Below, in pieces: positions 23,273-33,845 of a stretch of 64,000 bases of DNA (position 1 is the stretch's first letter; every line of letters begins with the position of its first letter). The stretch is from Beta vulgaris subsp. vulgaris (taxonomy: Eukaryota > Streptophyta > Magnoliopsida > Caryophyllales > Amaranthaceae). A program made the position numbers and the translations under genes. The DNA is taken from contig NC_079208.1 of NCBI RefSeq assembly GCF_026745355.1, forward strand, positions 57,643,892 through 57,707,891, written 5' to 3'. The notes under the pieces are model-generated. The model was not told where the DNA came from, made no database searches, and was given only the letters and a program-made list of their open reading frames with translations.

Positions 23273-25515
23273 TTAATTAGCCTGCAATATCCTTCCCTGG
23301 TGGTCTTCCTCAACTGTAGTGTAAGAGCAAGGATGAGCCAAATATGTGCATTTAAGATAGGAAAGAAAAAAAAAAAAAAAAACTTGTGTTAGTTTCTCAT
23401 GTGAACCAATACCTAGCTTCTTCATTAACAATTAGCTCATTGCTGATTACAATGTGAAAAATATACTAGAAATTAAGGTACCTTCATAAGCATTGGTGGA
23501 TACTGGAATCTGAGAGTTCTCCATTAATGAAGGCGAAGATGGCTCTTCGGTCTGAAGCAACATAGTCACAGCTGCTTTCACTTTCTCTACAACACCCTTT
23601 TCATTGGGAGACCTCCTTGGACTAATTACCTCAGTTATGACCTGAGATAGTGCCTTCTCATCTTCTCCAGGCTCTAGCTTATTTTTAAAGAACTCTTTGA
23701 CTGAAACACCTTTGTTCCATTTATGCTCTTGTTGAGTGCATGGAAGGTTTGTAGTAGACAATTTTGGGAGCTTGGAAGTTAACTTATAGGTCGCTTCTGA
23801 AACAGTGGTGTACGCTGGTGCCAGCTTCTGTGACACGGCCTCAGTCATGGTTGTGTTCGTAGTTGGAGACTGTTGCTGGTCTTGCTCTTTTGTCACATTC
23901 CTGCTTTCAGAAAGACTCTCAGTTTCAGTAGTTTTGGTGGGACTATGAGGTTTTTTGACCTCCTCCTCATCAACATTCGGATTAAGAGGCTCGAGCTCCC
24001 TTTTATTCTCCTCAATCACAACTTCAGTTGTGGCTTTTCCATTGATACTGGTTTCAGTAGACGTAATTTCTGTTGTCAAATCAGGCAAACATTGCTTCTC
24101 TTTCTGCTTAAAAGAATTCCTTTGAGCAATCAGTGCCTCGAGTGCGAACTTGCTTGGACTAGCATGGTTTTCTCTTAAATGATTACCCAAGCTCACAGCT
24201 CGAGGACTCTTGTTTATGTCCGCTCCTGATAAGGAACGATGTCCTGCAAGATGATCAGAGTGGCTTTTACCCATTACAGGTTCAGCTGTTTTCAGTGTAG
24301 GAAGTCTTTCTCTCAACTGATTATCAGAAAGGTATTTCACATTGCTGCCCATAAATGAATTTGCTCTTTGTTGTCGTCGTCTGGGACTGGGAGTATGATC
24401 TTTGGAACTTTTGGGTGTAAGTTGTGATTCACATGCTGAGGTACAAAGTAGCTTGTCAATAGAATCACTGAAATATTCACAAAAAGAAACAAAAAAATGA
24501 CACTGCAACAAATGCTAAAGAAATGTTACTAATTATATTTTTGACGCCATTTTTCAAAAGAAACATCATCTTCCCTTACATTCGTGTGAAACTCTTTCAA
24601 GGCAAGGTTTCCACCATTAATCAAGCTATGTCAATTGTCAGGAAGGGGACAATTTTGATCCGTTGAATTTCGTGGAATAAAGATGATGCTCACCATGCAT
24701 GAGAAATCGCACTCCATGTCCAATATCTTTATTATATAAGTGAAGGGACGAGGTATGGCATCCCCCTTTAACTGAAGAGCGGGGTTCATGAACTTTGAAG
24801 CGTTAAAAAGGAGGCTAAAGTTATCAGACCATGCAATAAAGAGATCATCCTACATTACAAGCTCGAGTAAGGAAATTACTGACACAAGTAGCCACTGACT
24901 GCAGAGATTGCGAATGATGAATGCGCTAATGCAGCCTAGATGCATCAGCTTAATGAGATGAAGAGCACACATGTAAAGATATTATCCTAGCATTGTCTTA
25001 AACCTTTGAGCAGAGAGACATACATGAAACCAAGAACCTCAGAGACATCCGATTCAATCCTGAAATCTACTAAGCTAGAGATTGACTGAAAATTGTTGCA
25101 CAACTACCATAAATGAACTTATAACTCATTCACTTAATTATTTACTAGTAGCAAATATATCTATGCATATATACTCAATCATACAGGATTAACATTTCTA
25201 TATTTCTTCTACAAATCTGGCATCCTTAATTCTCCCCCATACGAATATATCTAAAACATCAAAAGTTTAGAATTTCAATACCTAGAGATCCATGATTCTC
25301 AGGTTCATCTACGATTTCGTAATCTTCCAACGCAACACCCCATGAAGGTGTATTAGTATTATTACTGTCATGTCCAGATTTCTTTCTTGCTAAACTTTGT
25401 CGCCATTTCTTAGCCTTTTCTTTTACTTTAGCAATAACTGATATTTTCTTTCCATGGTCATCTTCCTCATGAATTCTTCCTGTCACCGACGTATTCCATG
25501 ATGTTGGACTCTCAG
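23273..25515 (-). CDS. LTI65/RD29-like stress protein, multi-exon
   Basis: Minus-strand exons read by eye: 25282-25515, 23482-24467 and the last 23273-23313. The first visible exon has a basic KVKEKAKKWRQSLARKK stretch and then TPSWGVALEDYE, as in LTI65/CAP160 proteins. The large exon carries TEAVSQKLAPAYTTVSEAT and GVSVKEFFKNKLEPGEDEKA, the family's repeat and C-terminal motif. The last exon joins in phase to end EEDHQGRILQAN, close to the usual C terminus. These proteins are hydrophilic, disordered and induced by cold, drought and abscisic acid; the exact role is unclear. Two gaps remain: the start exon upstream of 25515 was not identified (an ATG at 25812 is a candidate), and the join between the first two exons is out of phase by one base, so a small exon is probably missing. 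Confidence 0.82.
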
Positions 25516-26335
25516 CTGCACACAAAATTTGTCTTTCAATTTAAGAGAGGCATCGATTTAGAGTCCAGATTAAATCAAAGTATGCCTCCAAAAATAATTA
25601 AACTCAAAAACAACCTATAGAACAACAACATATAGAACAACAATATTAGAGTAATATTGCATGTAAAAGGATAATAGGGACTTTTACTAGTTTTAGGCCT
25701 GTATTGTAAACATTATATATAACAATAACATAGCAGACAATATTACAATGAAGAAGTTGTTCTATAGTTCTGGGTGTTCCTTTGTTTTGCTGCATGCCAT
25801 CCAATTCAGCCATTATATGAATAGTAAATAGAAAATCTGTTTTAGAGTCCAGAAGTTTGTGTTTTTTCTGGCATTCAGTTGAGTGTTTTAATCTGCAAGA
25901 AAATATGGAGGGGAGGAAGAATTGCTGTAATAATCATTGGTTTAGGGTGTCATAGAAACATATGGCATAATATGTGGAAGCAATCTCTTCTAGCTTCCCA
26001 TTTGGCAGGCTATCAATATGCACCTGAAATTTTTACAACTAACTCCCTAAACATCAGCCTAGGACTTCTCTTTTCTTTTGCTTTTTTTGAGTTAGTTTTC
26101 ACTAACAGCTTAAACTTAGATCAGACCAGAAGAAGAGTACAAGACATGAACTCAATGGTTGAATCACATCTTCTCCATGTTGCACAGGTTTCATATAAGA
26201 CTCCCTCTATTTTATCATTGGGTTCTTCCCTCCCACGAGCAATCAGGGGCGAAGATGGTAGAAAAACGAATACTCACAGCATCTGCATCCATTCCGCTAA
26301 ACACGATAAACCTCTTCCTCCATCCCATAATAAAT

Positions 26336-26570
26336 TGTAACGCCCCGACTTCTAAGCATTTTTATTAGGTAAATTAATCTTGATTATTAGCAGCGGAAGT
26401 CCTAGCCTTTGGTCGGTGCGTTACTGCGGTACTTTCCATTAGGAAAATACAAGGCAACATGCTTAAGTAAGACATATAATAACGTGGAAACTTAAACGTA
26501 CTAGATTATATTAAAGTAAAACAGAATTAATGTTGATTAAACTAACTAACTACTTAAGTTACAAAAGCTA
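26336..26570. mobile_element. Possible LTR fragment
   Basis: Starts tgtaacgccccgacttctaa, a form common at the 5' end of plant LTRs, and runs on AT-rich with cagcggaagtcctagcc. No matching second end or primer-binding site was found. Confidence 0.35.
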
Positions 26571-27014
26571 TAAATGTTGAATCCTATGCCAAAAAAAAAA
26601 AAATCAAACTCCAACATCAACGAGAGCCCTACCCCCAAACACCACATTTCACAAGATTTAAACCCAAGACCTTTTGGGTGTAGTGCAAGTGCAACTGTTG
26701 TTTTATATGGAGTATTTTTTGGCGAAATTCGTTCGGAAAAGACATTTACATAAAAGAGAGAACGAAGATAGAAACTCGAAGGAGAAAGTATCTTCATCTG
26801 GTTCAATAAAATGTCATCCAAAATTTATGCTCAATAGAATGGAACTACCGAGAGAGAAGAATGAATGAATCATTTGACGGAGTAGTAAAACAGCTATAAA
26901 ATCTGGAAACCAAATCTGTGCTACCAAAAATTTTCCTCCCTAAGAATAGTGCAAAAATTAAGAGGCAAATGAGATTAGAATCAGAAGCTATATACATCTG
27001 AGACATCAGAAAGC

Positions 27015-30000
27015 CTACAATCTATAATCAGCATGGAGGAATCCCTCAAACTCGGTCCCATTGAGAGTCCTTTGAATATCTTCCCAGTTTGCGACCTGTT
27101 CGGACAAGGATCCCTTGTGTATCTTCACTTGTCTACTTGTTAAATTCATTCTTGGGACCCTTAGAAAGTCTTGAACTTCTAATAAATTCTGTAAGAAATA
27201 AACAAAGAGAATTACTGTGTTGAGTTTCAAAGACAAATGTTGAACCAAAAAATCCTTTTGGGAGTATTCGACTTACAGAGCGATTTTTCACTACATCCTC
27301 ATAGTAAAGCAATATGTGTCGGGTGCTATTGAAGTACCCCAACGCTTTGGCTGCCATATTTTTAACTTGCTTAAGCTCTGGGATCAAAGTTGTGGCATTA
27401 ACATAAGGTTTATAGCTTGCCAGTACCTGAGCCTGCAAAAGGTTACCAAGCAATCCAACAATTATCCATCTACCAATGTTACAAAAGGCTGTCAATGCAA
27501 GTAGAAACAGATGAAATATATAGGCATACCTCATGGGGTGAGTGGACATGGGATTTGTGTGTCCCATTTAACAGCTTAAAATCACGGTCATATGTGTTTG
27601 CAAGTATTGATATCATTCGTCGCAAAAGATTTCTTCTAAAGAGAAAAATTACAGAAACGCCTTTTTTGGTGAAATATTCAAGTATTTCTTCATGATGCCA
27701 CATCAATCCCTGCTTACGCATCATCTCCATAAGTTTTACATGACTAGAGAACAAAAAAATACAAACGAGGCTCAAGTAAAGGAAAAGTAACATAAACACA
27801 TCTGCCTTTTGTCCTTTTCAGTAAGGGACTCTGATGCATGCTTGAATGAATCCAGCAAATGGTAGAACAATTAAGCTAAAAGCCTAGAACTTAGATACAA
27901 ATAGTATCGATATAGAATCATCAAGATCTAAGCTTAAAGGGAAATATTTGGTTCCTGATAAGTTAGATATGCCACTCTAAAAATAACAGTCAGACAGTCA
28001 CACTATCCAATTCTGAACTGTGGAAAACAATTGGCAGCTTGTACTAAAATTTACCAGTATATGTTTGTGTCATACATTCACTTGCAACATTTCTTATTCT
28101 CAGAACACATGCTTTTTCGAAGTGACAACTATCTTGGATTTGAAAGTGATATTGTAGATAGGCAAAACAGGTTCGCGAAGGAATTGCCAAATGATTAAAA
28201 ACAGCATATTCTAAACTTGAAAGAAAAGAGAGGTAAACGAAATCTAGTACTCACTTGATTTAGCATCCATTTCAAGCCTACTGCTGTGGTACATTCATTC
28301 TTTGAAGCACTGCTGAGCCAATCCAAATTGTAAAGCTTGTCAAGAGTCTCCACAATAGTTGAAATGTTAGCTCTTCTAACTTTGACTGAGAATATCTCCC
28401 CATTTGAGCTTACATTCATGTGACTATTCAGCAAGGTCTCAAACCATCCACTACCGGATCTTTGAGTAGACAATATGGCAAAGTACCGAACTGGATGACA
28501 TGCACATTCTGCCCTAATAACAAACTAGCAAATAAGTCGAATTAAAAACCTAAAAAGGAAGCATTTCTTATAAGAAAAAAGATAGAATCAGGGACTACCT
28601 GCTATAAGTAACAGGTTTAGGGTAATGCACAAAAAGGAGCTTCCCAATCTTCAAGATTTGGCCTTAAGCACGGCTTGTCGCTCACTTGAACATCTAGGAA
28701 TGAGGTAGTATTACCGATGCTAAATTGCTTGAGACAGACAGAACAAATGTAGATTCCACAAACCATCGAAAATACTAAGACAACCAGCCTCAACAGCAAT
28801 GGAGACTTTTTGGGCACCAAAATCTCCTGTGATAGAAAGGCTACCCAGGTATTATTTACGGAGACCAAATAAATAGCAGTTTGACCTCTATATAACAATT
28901 ATCCATTCGACTTTCCTACACACACGGTTCTTGTTAGGATGGAGAAGGTAGTTTCAATCTTTTACAAACAAATCTATCTTTAACGAATCTATTAATAATG
29001 GACACTACATGATAAAGATCTAAGTTCTCCTGGTTTGCTGTACTCCTAATAAGAAGCAGCCCTGTATTGTTTTTACTTGAACTTCAAATTAGAATGTTAC
29101 TTTCACACATGGTTCATAAAGATAGATAAAGATCAAGGAAAATATCAGTAGCCAAAACTACAAATAGAGCCAACATTCAGCCATCAAGATACCAAAGATG
29201 GTAAGTTGTAGCAATTATATTAATAATCATCAGGGAACATAGAGTGAATATAAGTTAAGACTCAACAAGGTCATAGATCCCCCTATTAAACCTAGTATTA
29301 AATTGAGTATATAGGGGTGTATAGGCTCAATAGTAGACGAACACAAGAAAAAACTCAAGATTGCTTATGTTCATCCATCACAAAGGCTACAAACTCCCCT
29401 TATGGAAGTAAAATTGCAATTACAAACAATCTGTACGTCAAAGTTAATTTTTTTCTGTGATATGCATCTTGTTTGACTACTACCTCTCTATCCATGACAA
29501 AACAATTAAGTAGTCACACAACACTCACACATAGTGCTTAACCATTTAAAAACTTCTCCCATGCAGAAATCCAAAAAACAACAAACTATCCTAGTAATAG
29601 TCTTTCAGATCACAGCACCTAATCATGCTCCTAGTAAAACTCCTCTGCTAATGCCGAAATTATTATGGCAAAGTGTAGCCATTTCAAAGCATACTACCAT
29701 AGCATACTAATGTTCACTCGCATGCATCTGAACGATTATATATCGGTTAAATAAGGAGAACTAGGCTTAAAACGAGATCCAATATCATGAAAAAATTACA
29801 AGAATAAATTCGATTAACGAAAACAAACAATGTAAAATTGGAAATAAAGGAAAATAGTTTTTCAGGAAAATGTTTTACGTCCTATCAATTCCAAGCCCAC
29901 TCGACGTCCTATTAACCAAATGGCAACAGACTAAGTAACTCACTACGCTTATGAGACAGTTATCTTCCTTGCTATTATCCAATAAGGAACAAGTTTTAAA

Positions 30001-30420
30001 ATGACCACATAATTGGATCTCAATAAAATTAAAACTCACATGTTGAGAACTTCTTACCAAATAGCAGTATTTTGCTACAAAAAAATCATCCAAAAACATA
30101 AGAAATTGAATAAATAACCTGAATCTAGTGAATACTTAAAATGCAATTGCATCAGATCAATTTCAACATCATAAAAACTGCAATAAATATCAACAAAATC
30201 GAAAAACACCGCCAATCAATGAAATCATATTACAAATCAAACGCAACAACATTAACAACAGCTCGCAGGAAATAAAATCATACCACACCAGTTTCGCTGC
30301 ATGATGAAATGGTAAATTTCTCATCTAAGACGTAATCCTTTGAGAGAAGATCTACACTCGCAACAATCGTAACAATAATTTAGAGAATACAAAAATCAAA
30401 ATCAAGCAAAAAAACAAAAA

Positions 30421-30461
<41 letters not shown>

Positions 30462-30517
30462 GAAAATGAGAAAATTGAAAAAGTACCTTTGGCACGCTTA
30501 TCGATGTCGGAGTCCAT
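27015..30517 (-). CDS. Plant sulfotransferase-like P-loop protein, seven exons, with a one-base frameshift
   Basis: Exons (minus): 30487-30517, 30284-30324, 28599-28826, 28255-28513, 27530-27709, 27277-27432, 27015-27188. All junctions are GT-AG and in phase except for one extra base. Expected protein about 355 residues. The short N terminus (MDSDIDKRAK) is followed by one membrane segment, LLLRLVVLVFSMVCGIYICS, which suggests a type II Golgi-type membrane protein. Exon 4 opens with ECACHPVRYFAILSTQRSGSGWF; QRSGSGW is the PAPS-binding loop of sulfotransferases. Exon 5 has GLMWHHEEI and FLFRRNLLRRMISILANTYD. The family resembles bacterial nodulation-type sulfotransferases; the substrate is unknown. 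Exon 3 has five T (minus strand, about 28630-28634) where four would keep the frame through to HYPKPVTYSR. As given, translation stops at ALP near 28617. Either this is a sequencing error in a homopolymer or a young disabling mutation. Confidence 0.85.
30427..30460. repeat. Poly(A) run in intron 1 of the sulfotransferase gene
   Basis: More than 30 consecutive A preceded by shorter A runs. It lies between exon 1 and exon 2 and is prone to length variation. Confidence 0.95.
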
Positions 30518-30579
30518 GGTTTTATTTTTCCCTCACTATCTCTCCTTCTCCCCGCTAAAACCCTTGTGATTTGTAATTA

Positions 30580-30637
30580 CTTCCTCCATTCCGTTTTAAA
30601 TACAACAAATAAATATTTTAAAACGAAATGGAGAAAG
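30580..30637. mobile_element. Very short Stowaway MITE, 58 bp
   Basis: The left end cttcctccattccgttttaa and the right end ...aaaacgaaatggagaaag are flanked by TA at 30578-30579 and 30638-30639. It is little more than two inverted ends, a deletion derivative. It lies only 62 bp upstream of the sulfotransferase start codon, so within its promoter or leader. Confidence 0.8.
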
Positions 30638-31040
30638 TATTATGATTAATGGCTGGTGTGATTATCCAGGTGAGAGAGTAGAGAGACATGGTTTGCTAGT
30701 GCTACTACCGCAAATACAGCAATGTTTGATGTTTCCATCTTCTTCCTTTTTTTCTTTCATATTACGCCAACATCGCACTACTCATTAAGGCCGGGCCGAG
30801 TAACAATCATAAAAATCTGAAATCTCCATCAGAATTTAATAGAAGTATTAACATCTTGGTAAAATTATCTTTCTAAAAGGCTCTTTCTGTTGCATATAGT
30901 GCTTATTTCATTTTAGGTGGGTCAAACTTTTAAAATTGTTAATACAAGAAAACAAATTTATGTGGGATGTTGTTAGATTCGTCTCGATAAGGTATTGAAG
31001 ATGAAGTCAAAGGTCCATGTTAGAGAATGTATAAAAAATA

Positions 31041-31225
31041 GGAAAATGATATACGTAGCCCTTAGGGCTATGTATAAGGTGTTTAAAATGGAAATAAAAT
31101 ATTGAATCAAGCATTTATTACCTCAGTTGATGTGAAAATATGTCTTAAATTCTTAAATTGTTTCCATTTAAAGAAATGTATTTAATGCTTATATGTAGCC
31201 CTTAGGGCTACATATAACATTACCC
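31041..31225. mobile_element. Mutator-type MITE, 185 bp
   Basis: The left arm ggaaaatgatatacgtagcc continues as cttagggct; the right arm is its complement, ending gctacatataacattaccc. A perfect 9-bp duplication, taaaaaata, flanks it at 31032-31040 and 31226-31234. Confidence 0.85.
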
Positions 31226-31435
31226 TAAAAAATAAACAGGCACTATATTATGGGACGAAAGGAGTATAATTTTGTAAGCTAAAAGATATCAATATATTAC
31301 TCTATAAATTAAATAGGTCACATTTGATAGAAGGGTCATCTTATATCTTAAAAGGGTCGTTTTTATTGTCTGTGAGTGACTCCTTTAGTCCTTTAGCATA
31401 GCAAATTACTCTTGTCTTACTATAAATCATCATAG

Positions 31436-31735
31436 AGGTGATCAAATGGGAGGCCGGTCGGATTCGTGTTGGGTCGTCCAAAAAAATTGCCCTCTTGTCG
31501 GGGCAAAATGAAATGCAGGCCTGTTCTTGTGGCCAAAGCCTGTTTTCGAGCTAACCCAAGTACTGTCATGACGAAATTTGTTCAACCCAAATCTGACCAA
31601 AAACCATTTTACGATTACCCAAAACTCGTCCCAAAACAGAAAAAATTGGTTGTGCCCGAAAACCAGGCTCAAAAAAACTTGTCAAATCCTGAGCATTTTA
31701 CCGACCGAGTTCGCGAATAGGCTAACTTTGATCAC
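31436..31735. repeat. Dispersed repeat with short inverted ends
   Basis: Begins aggtgatcaaatggg and ends ctaactttgatcact, so the ends are roughly complementary over about 10 bp. It is GC-richer than its surroundings and similar in style to 15430. The small open frames through it (31442-31720) look accidental. Confidence 0.45.
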
Positions 31736-31897
31736 TTGGTCTTATATGATATTTTGTACTATCCTAATTCATAATTGTATGTTTCATCGCATTTTTTATA
31801 GCGTATTCTCGTTAAATTAAAGATTTTACCATCTTCACCTCACATTAATCGATACAGTTTAACTTACTTTGACCATATTTATTTTCAAGTTAGTTAA

Positions 31898-32068
31898 GCG
31901 TTGAATTAGTTAAGCGTTTGCACCTATTAGTTATGCTAGCCTTAAATTGATTCTGGATGAATTAGTTAAGCGTTGAACTATATTAGTTAGTCGTTGGAGT
32001 ATATTAGTTAATCGCTGGAGTATATTAGTTAAACGCTGAAGTATATTAGTTAAGCACTGAAGTATATT
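31898..32068. repeat. ~22-bp minisatellite
   Basis: Four to five adjacent copies of a unit like ttagttaagcgctgaagtat (22 bp with at) at 31976-32068, preceded by looser copies of gttaagcgttgaa from 31898. Confidence 0.75.
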
Positions 32069-32136
32069 TGTTATATCATAAAAATCAAATTATAATGCAT
32101 TTTGTTGGCCATAACTCAAATATCACGCATAAATAA

Positions 32137-32640
32137 TTATGTCTTTCTCAAAAAAACTAATGCACTAATTCTATCATAAACCCTCCAAAACAAACCCATC
32201 ATGCTTTTCTTAGATAAGTCAGACAACAAAGAATTGCAACAAATCAAACTACGACAAAAATCACCATCTTTAACACACAAAAACACATTAGCAAGAAACC
32301 CTTTTTTCTTACAAACATTGATCACTATATCAAAGAAGAACAACCAAAATTGAGAAAAGAAAATAACTATTGATGAATACCCAATTCAGAATGTCACCAG
32401 TTGAAGAAACACAGAAGTTTAATTGGATCAAAAAACTGATTATGATAAAGAACATATTGAATAATATATGGGTTTAGCTTTTTAATGATGTTTGAAGAAC
32501 CCATTAAAATTTCCCAGTTGTTGTGTTTGAGAAGTGTTGAAATTTCTTCAACATTTTCGCCATTGGAGAGATTCAAGGTGGTGAAATTGCGATAGATAAT
32601 ATGAGTTTTGTGCGTTTTCAGTGTAAAAAACAATAATAAC
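32137..32640 (-). pseudogene. PPR protein pseudogene fragment
   Basis: Two minus-strand frames carry recognisable pieces of one PPR protein. The first (32633 down) has EISTLLKHNNWEILMGSSN and NQFFDPIKLLCFFNW, as found near the N terminus of many P-class PPR proteins. The second (32343 down) has FDIVINVCKKKGFLANVFLC, DFCRSLICCNSLLSDL and GLFWRVYD, the typical next section. Stops and a deletion separate them, and nothing recognisable follows. It is a dead fragment lying 270 bp from the MULE's left end. Confidence 0.7.
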
Positions 32641-32910
32641 TAAATACCCAAATATCATAACTATTTATCAGAAAACAGTAACTAATAGCCAGAATCACAA
32701 TTACCAACCATAAAATCATAAATAAAGGTCGAGGCTAAGAATTAGAGGAAAAACAAACTCGTCGAGACGGTCTTTTATAAGACTTTGTTTAGAAATTACA
32801 TATTTGATCCCGTGATTTCAAGTATATATACTAAAATCATAATCAATAGACCAAGGAATATTTAGTATTATCTTTTTAAATCATAATATCAATAAATGAA
32901 ATATATTCTA

Positions 32911-33000
32911 CGGTTTTTTCACCAGGTACCCCTGTACTTTAACAAAATTCATGGGGTACCCCTAACTTTAAACTAATGCACTAGGTACCCCTGATGTTTG
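32911..33000 (+). repeat. Left terminal inverted repeat of the MULE
   Basis: About 90 bp containing three spaced copies of ggtacccct. One substitution is visible in the first 60 bp compared with the right end (aacaaaattc against aataaaattc). Confidence 0.93.
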
Positions 33001-33251
33001 CAAGCAATGACCAGAATGCCATTAATAATGAACGGCGTTACATGACCGTTAACCTCAATCTTTAATTCACGAAATACCCCTGAGGTTTTACTAATATGTT
33101 CAAATTTTGATAACGGCTAGTTTTTTTTAAACTGGATTACTTTTTTTGACCGTTGCAATACCTGGGATTGCTATAAAAGTAGTCCTACTCTTGGTATTTT
33201 GCTCCCTCCTCATCCAAAGTATAGTTTTTCAATCCAACTCAAATAATACTC

Positions 33252-33605
33252 ATGAGCTCACAATCTCACACTTCTAGTTACTTAGAATCCTCATGCATTA
33301 GAGTTCCTAATAGAACTTGCAAATGTAGGAAAAAATTTGCAATCCGGAGCTCGAATTCCTCAATGAATCCAGAAAGATTGTACTACAAGTGCGATGATTG
33401 CAACACTTTTAGGTGGTGTGTTGGTATTATTGACCATAACTCCATTGTGAGACAAGTAGAGGAAGACGAGGCAAGTAATGTAAACTTGAAGGAGGAAATG
33501 AAGCTACTAAAGAAGAGAATCAAACAACAACAAAAAAGGATGCAAGGAGCAATAAAAATAGGCGTATTTATGTTTGTGTTACTTATTTTTGTAATGAACA
33601 AATGA
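33252..33605 (+). CDS. GRF-type zinc-finger protein carried by the MULE
   Basis: 117 residues, ATG at 33252, uninterrupted. A GRF zinc finger spans about residues 21-56: C-K-C near the start, then NPERLYYKC, then CNTFRW, matching the family's C-x-C...N-x-x-R-x-x-x-x-C...C-x-x-F-x-W pattern. Next comes a charged helix likely to form a coiled coil (EEMKLLKKRIKQQQKRMQ, about 80-97) and a C-terminal hydrophobic segment, IGVFMFVLLIFVM, that could span a membrane. GRF fingers bind nucleic acid; the tail anchor is odd for that role. The gene is divergent to the transposase and only ~340 bp inside the left end. It could be a second MULE gene or captured host sequence. That it stays open while the transposase is broken is notable. 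Confidence 0.8.
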   Translation: MSSQSHTSSYLESSCIRVPNRTCKCRKKFAIRSSNSSMNPERLYYKCDDCNTFRWCVGIIDHNSIVRQVEEDEASNVNLKEEMKLLKKRIKQQQKRMQGAIKIGVFMFVLLIFVMNK

Positions 33606-33845
33606 AGGAAGAATGGTAATGTAGCACCAAATTTGTAACAAATGACATTCAATATGCAATAATATTAGTAGCTTTACAAAAACGATCCCAATATTTCATC
33701 CACAAAATATTTAAGCTTTTAAGTAACTTTACAAAAAAAGATGAGTATATTGTTTGCACTTTACCATATTTCATCCACAAAATATTTTTATGCTAATTTG
33801 TACCCAAAAAAAAGTTAGCAAATTAAAGATTAGTCCCCTAATTAC

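Noticed and set aside
23873..24178. 101-codon plus-strand frame
   Set aside because: Antisense to the large LTI65-like exon, which has clear family motifs.
25879..26340. 153-codon plus-strand frame
   Set aside because: No recognisable domain, unusual composition, and it runs into the LTR-like fragment; probably chance.
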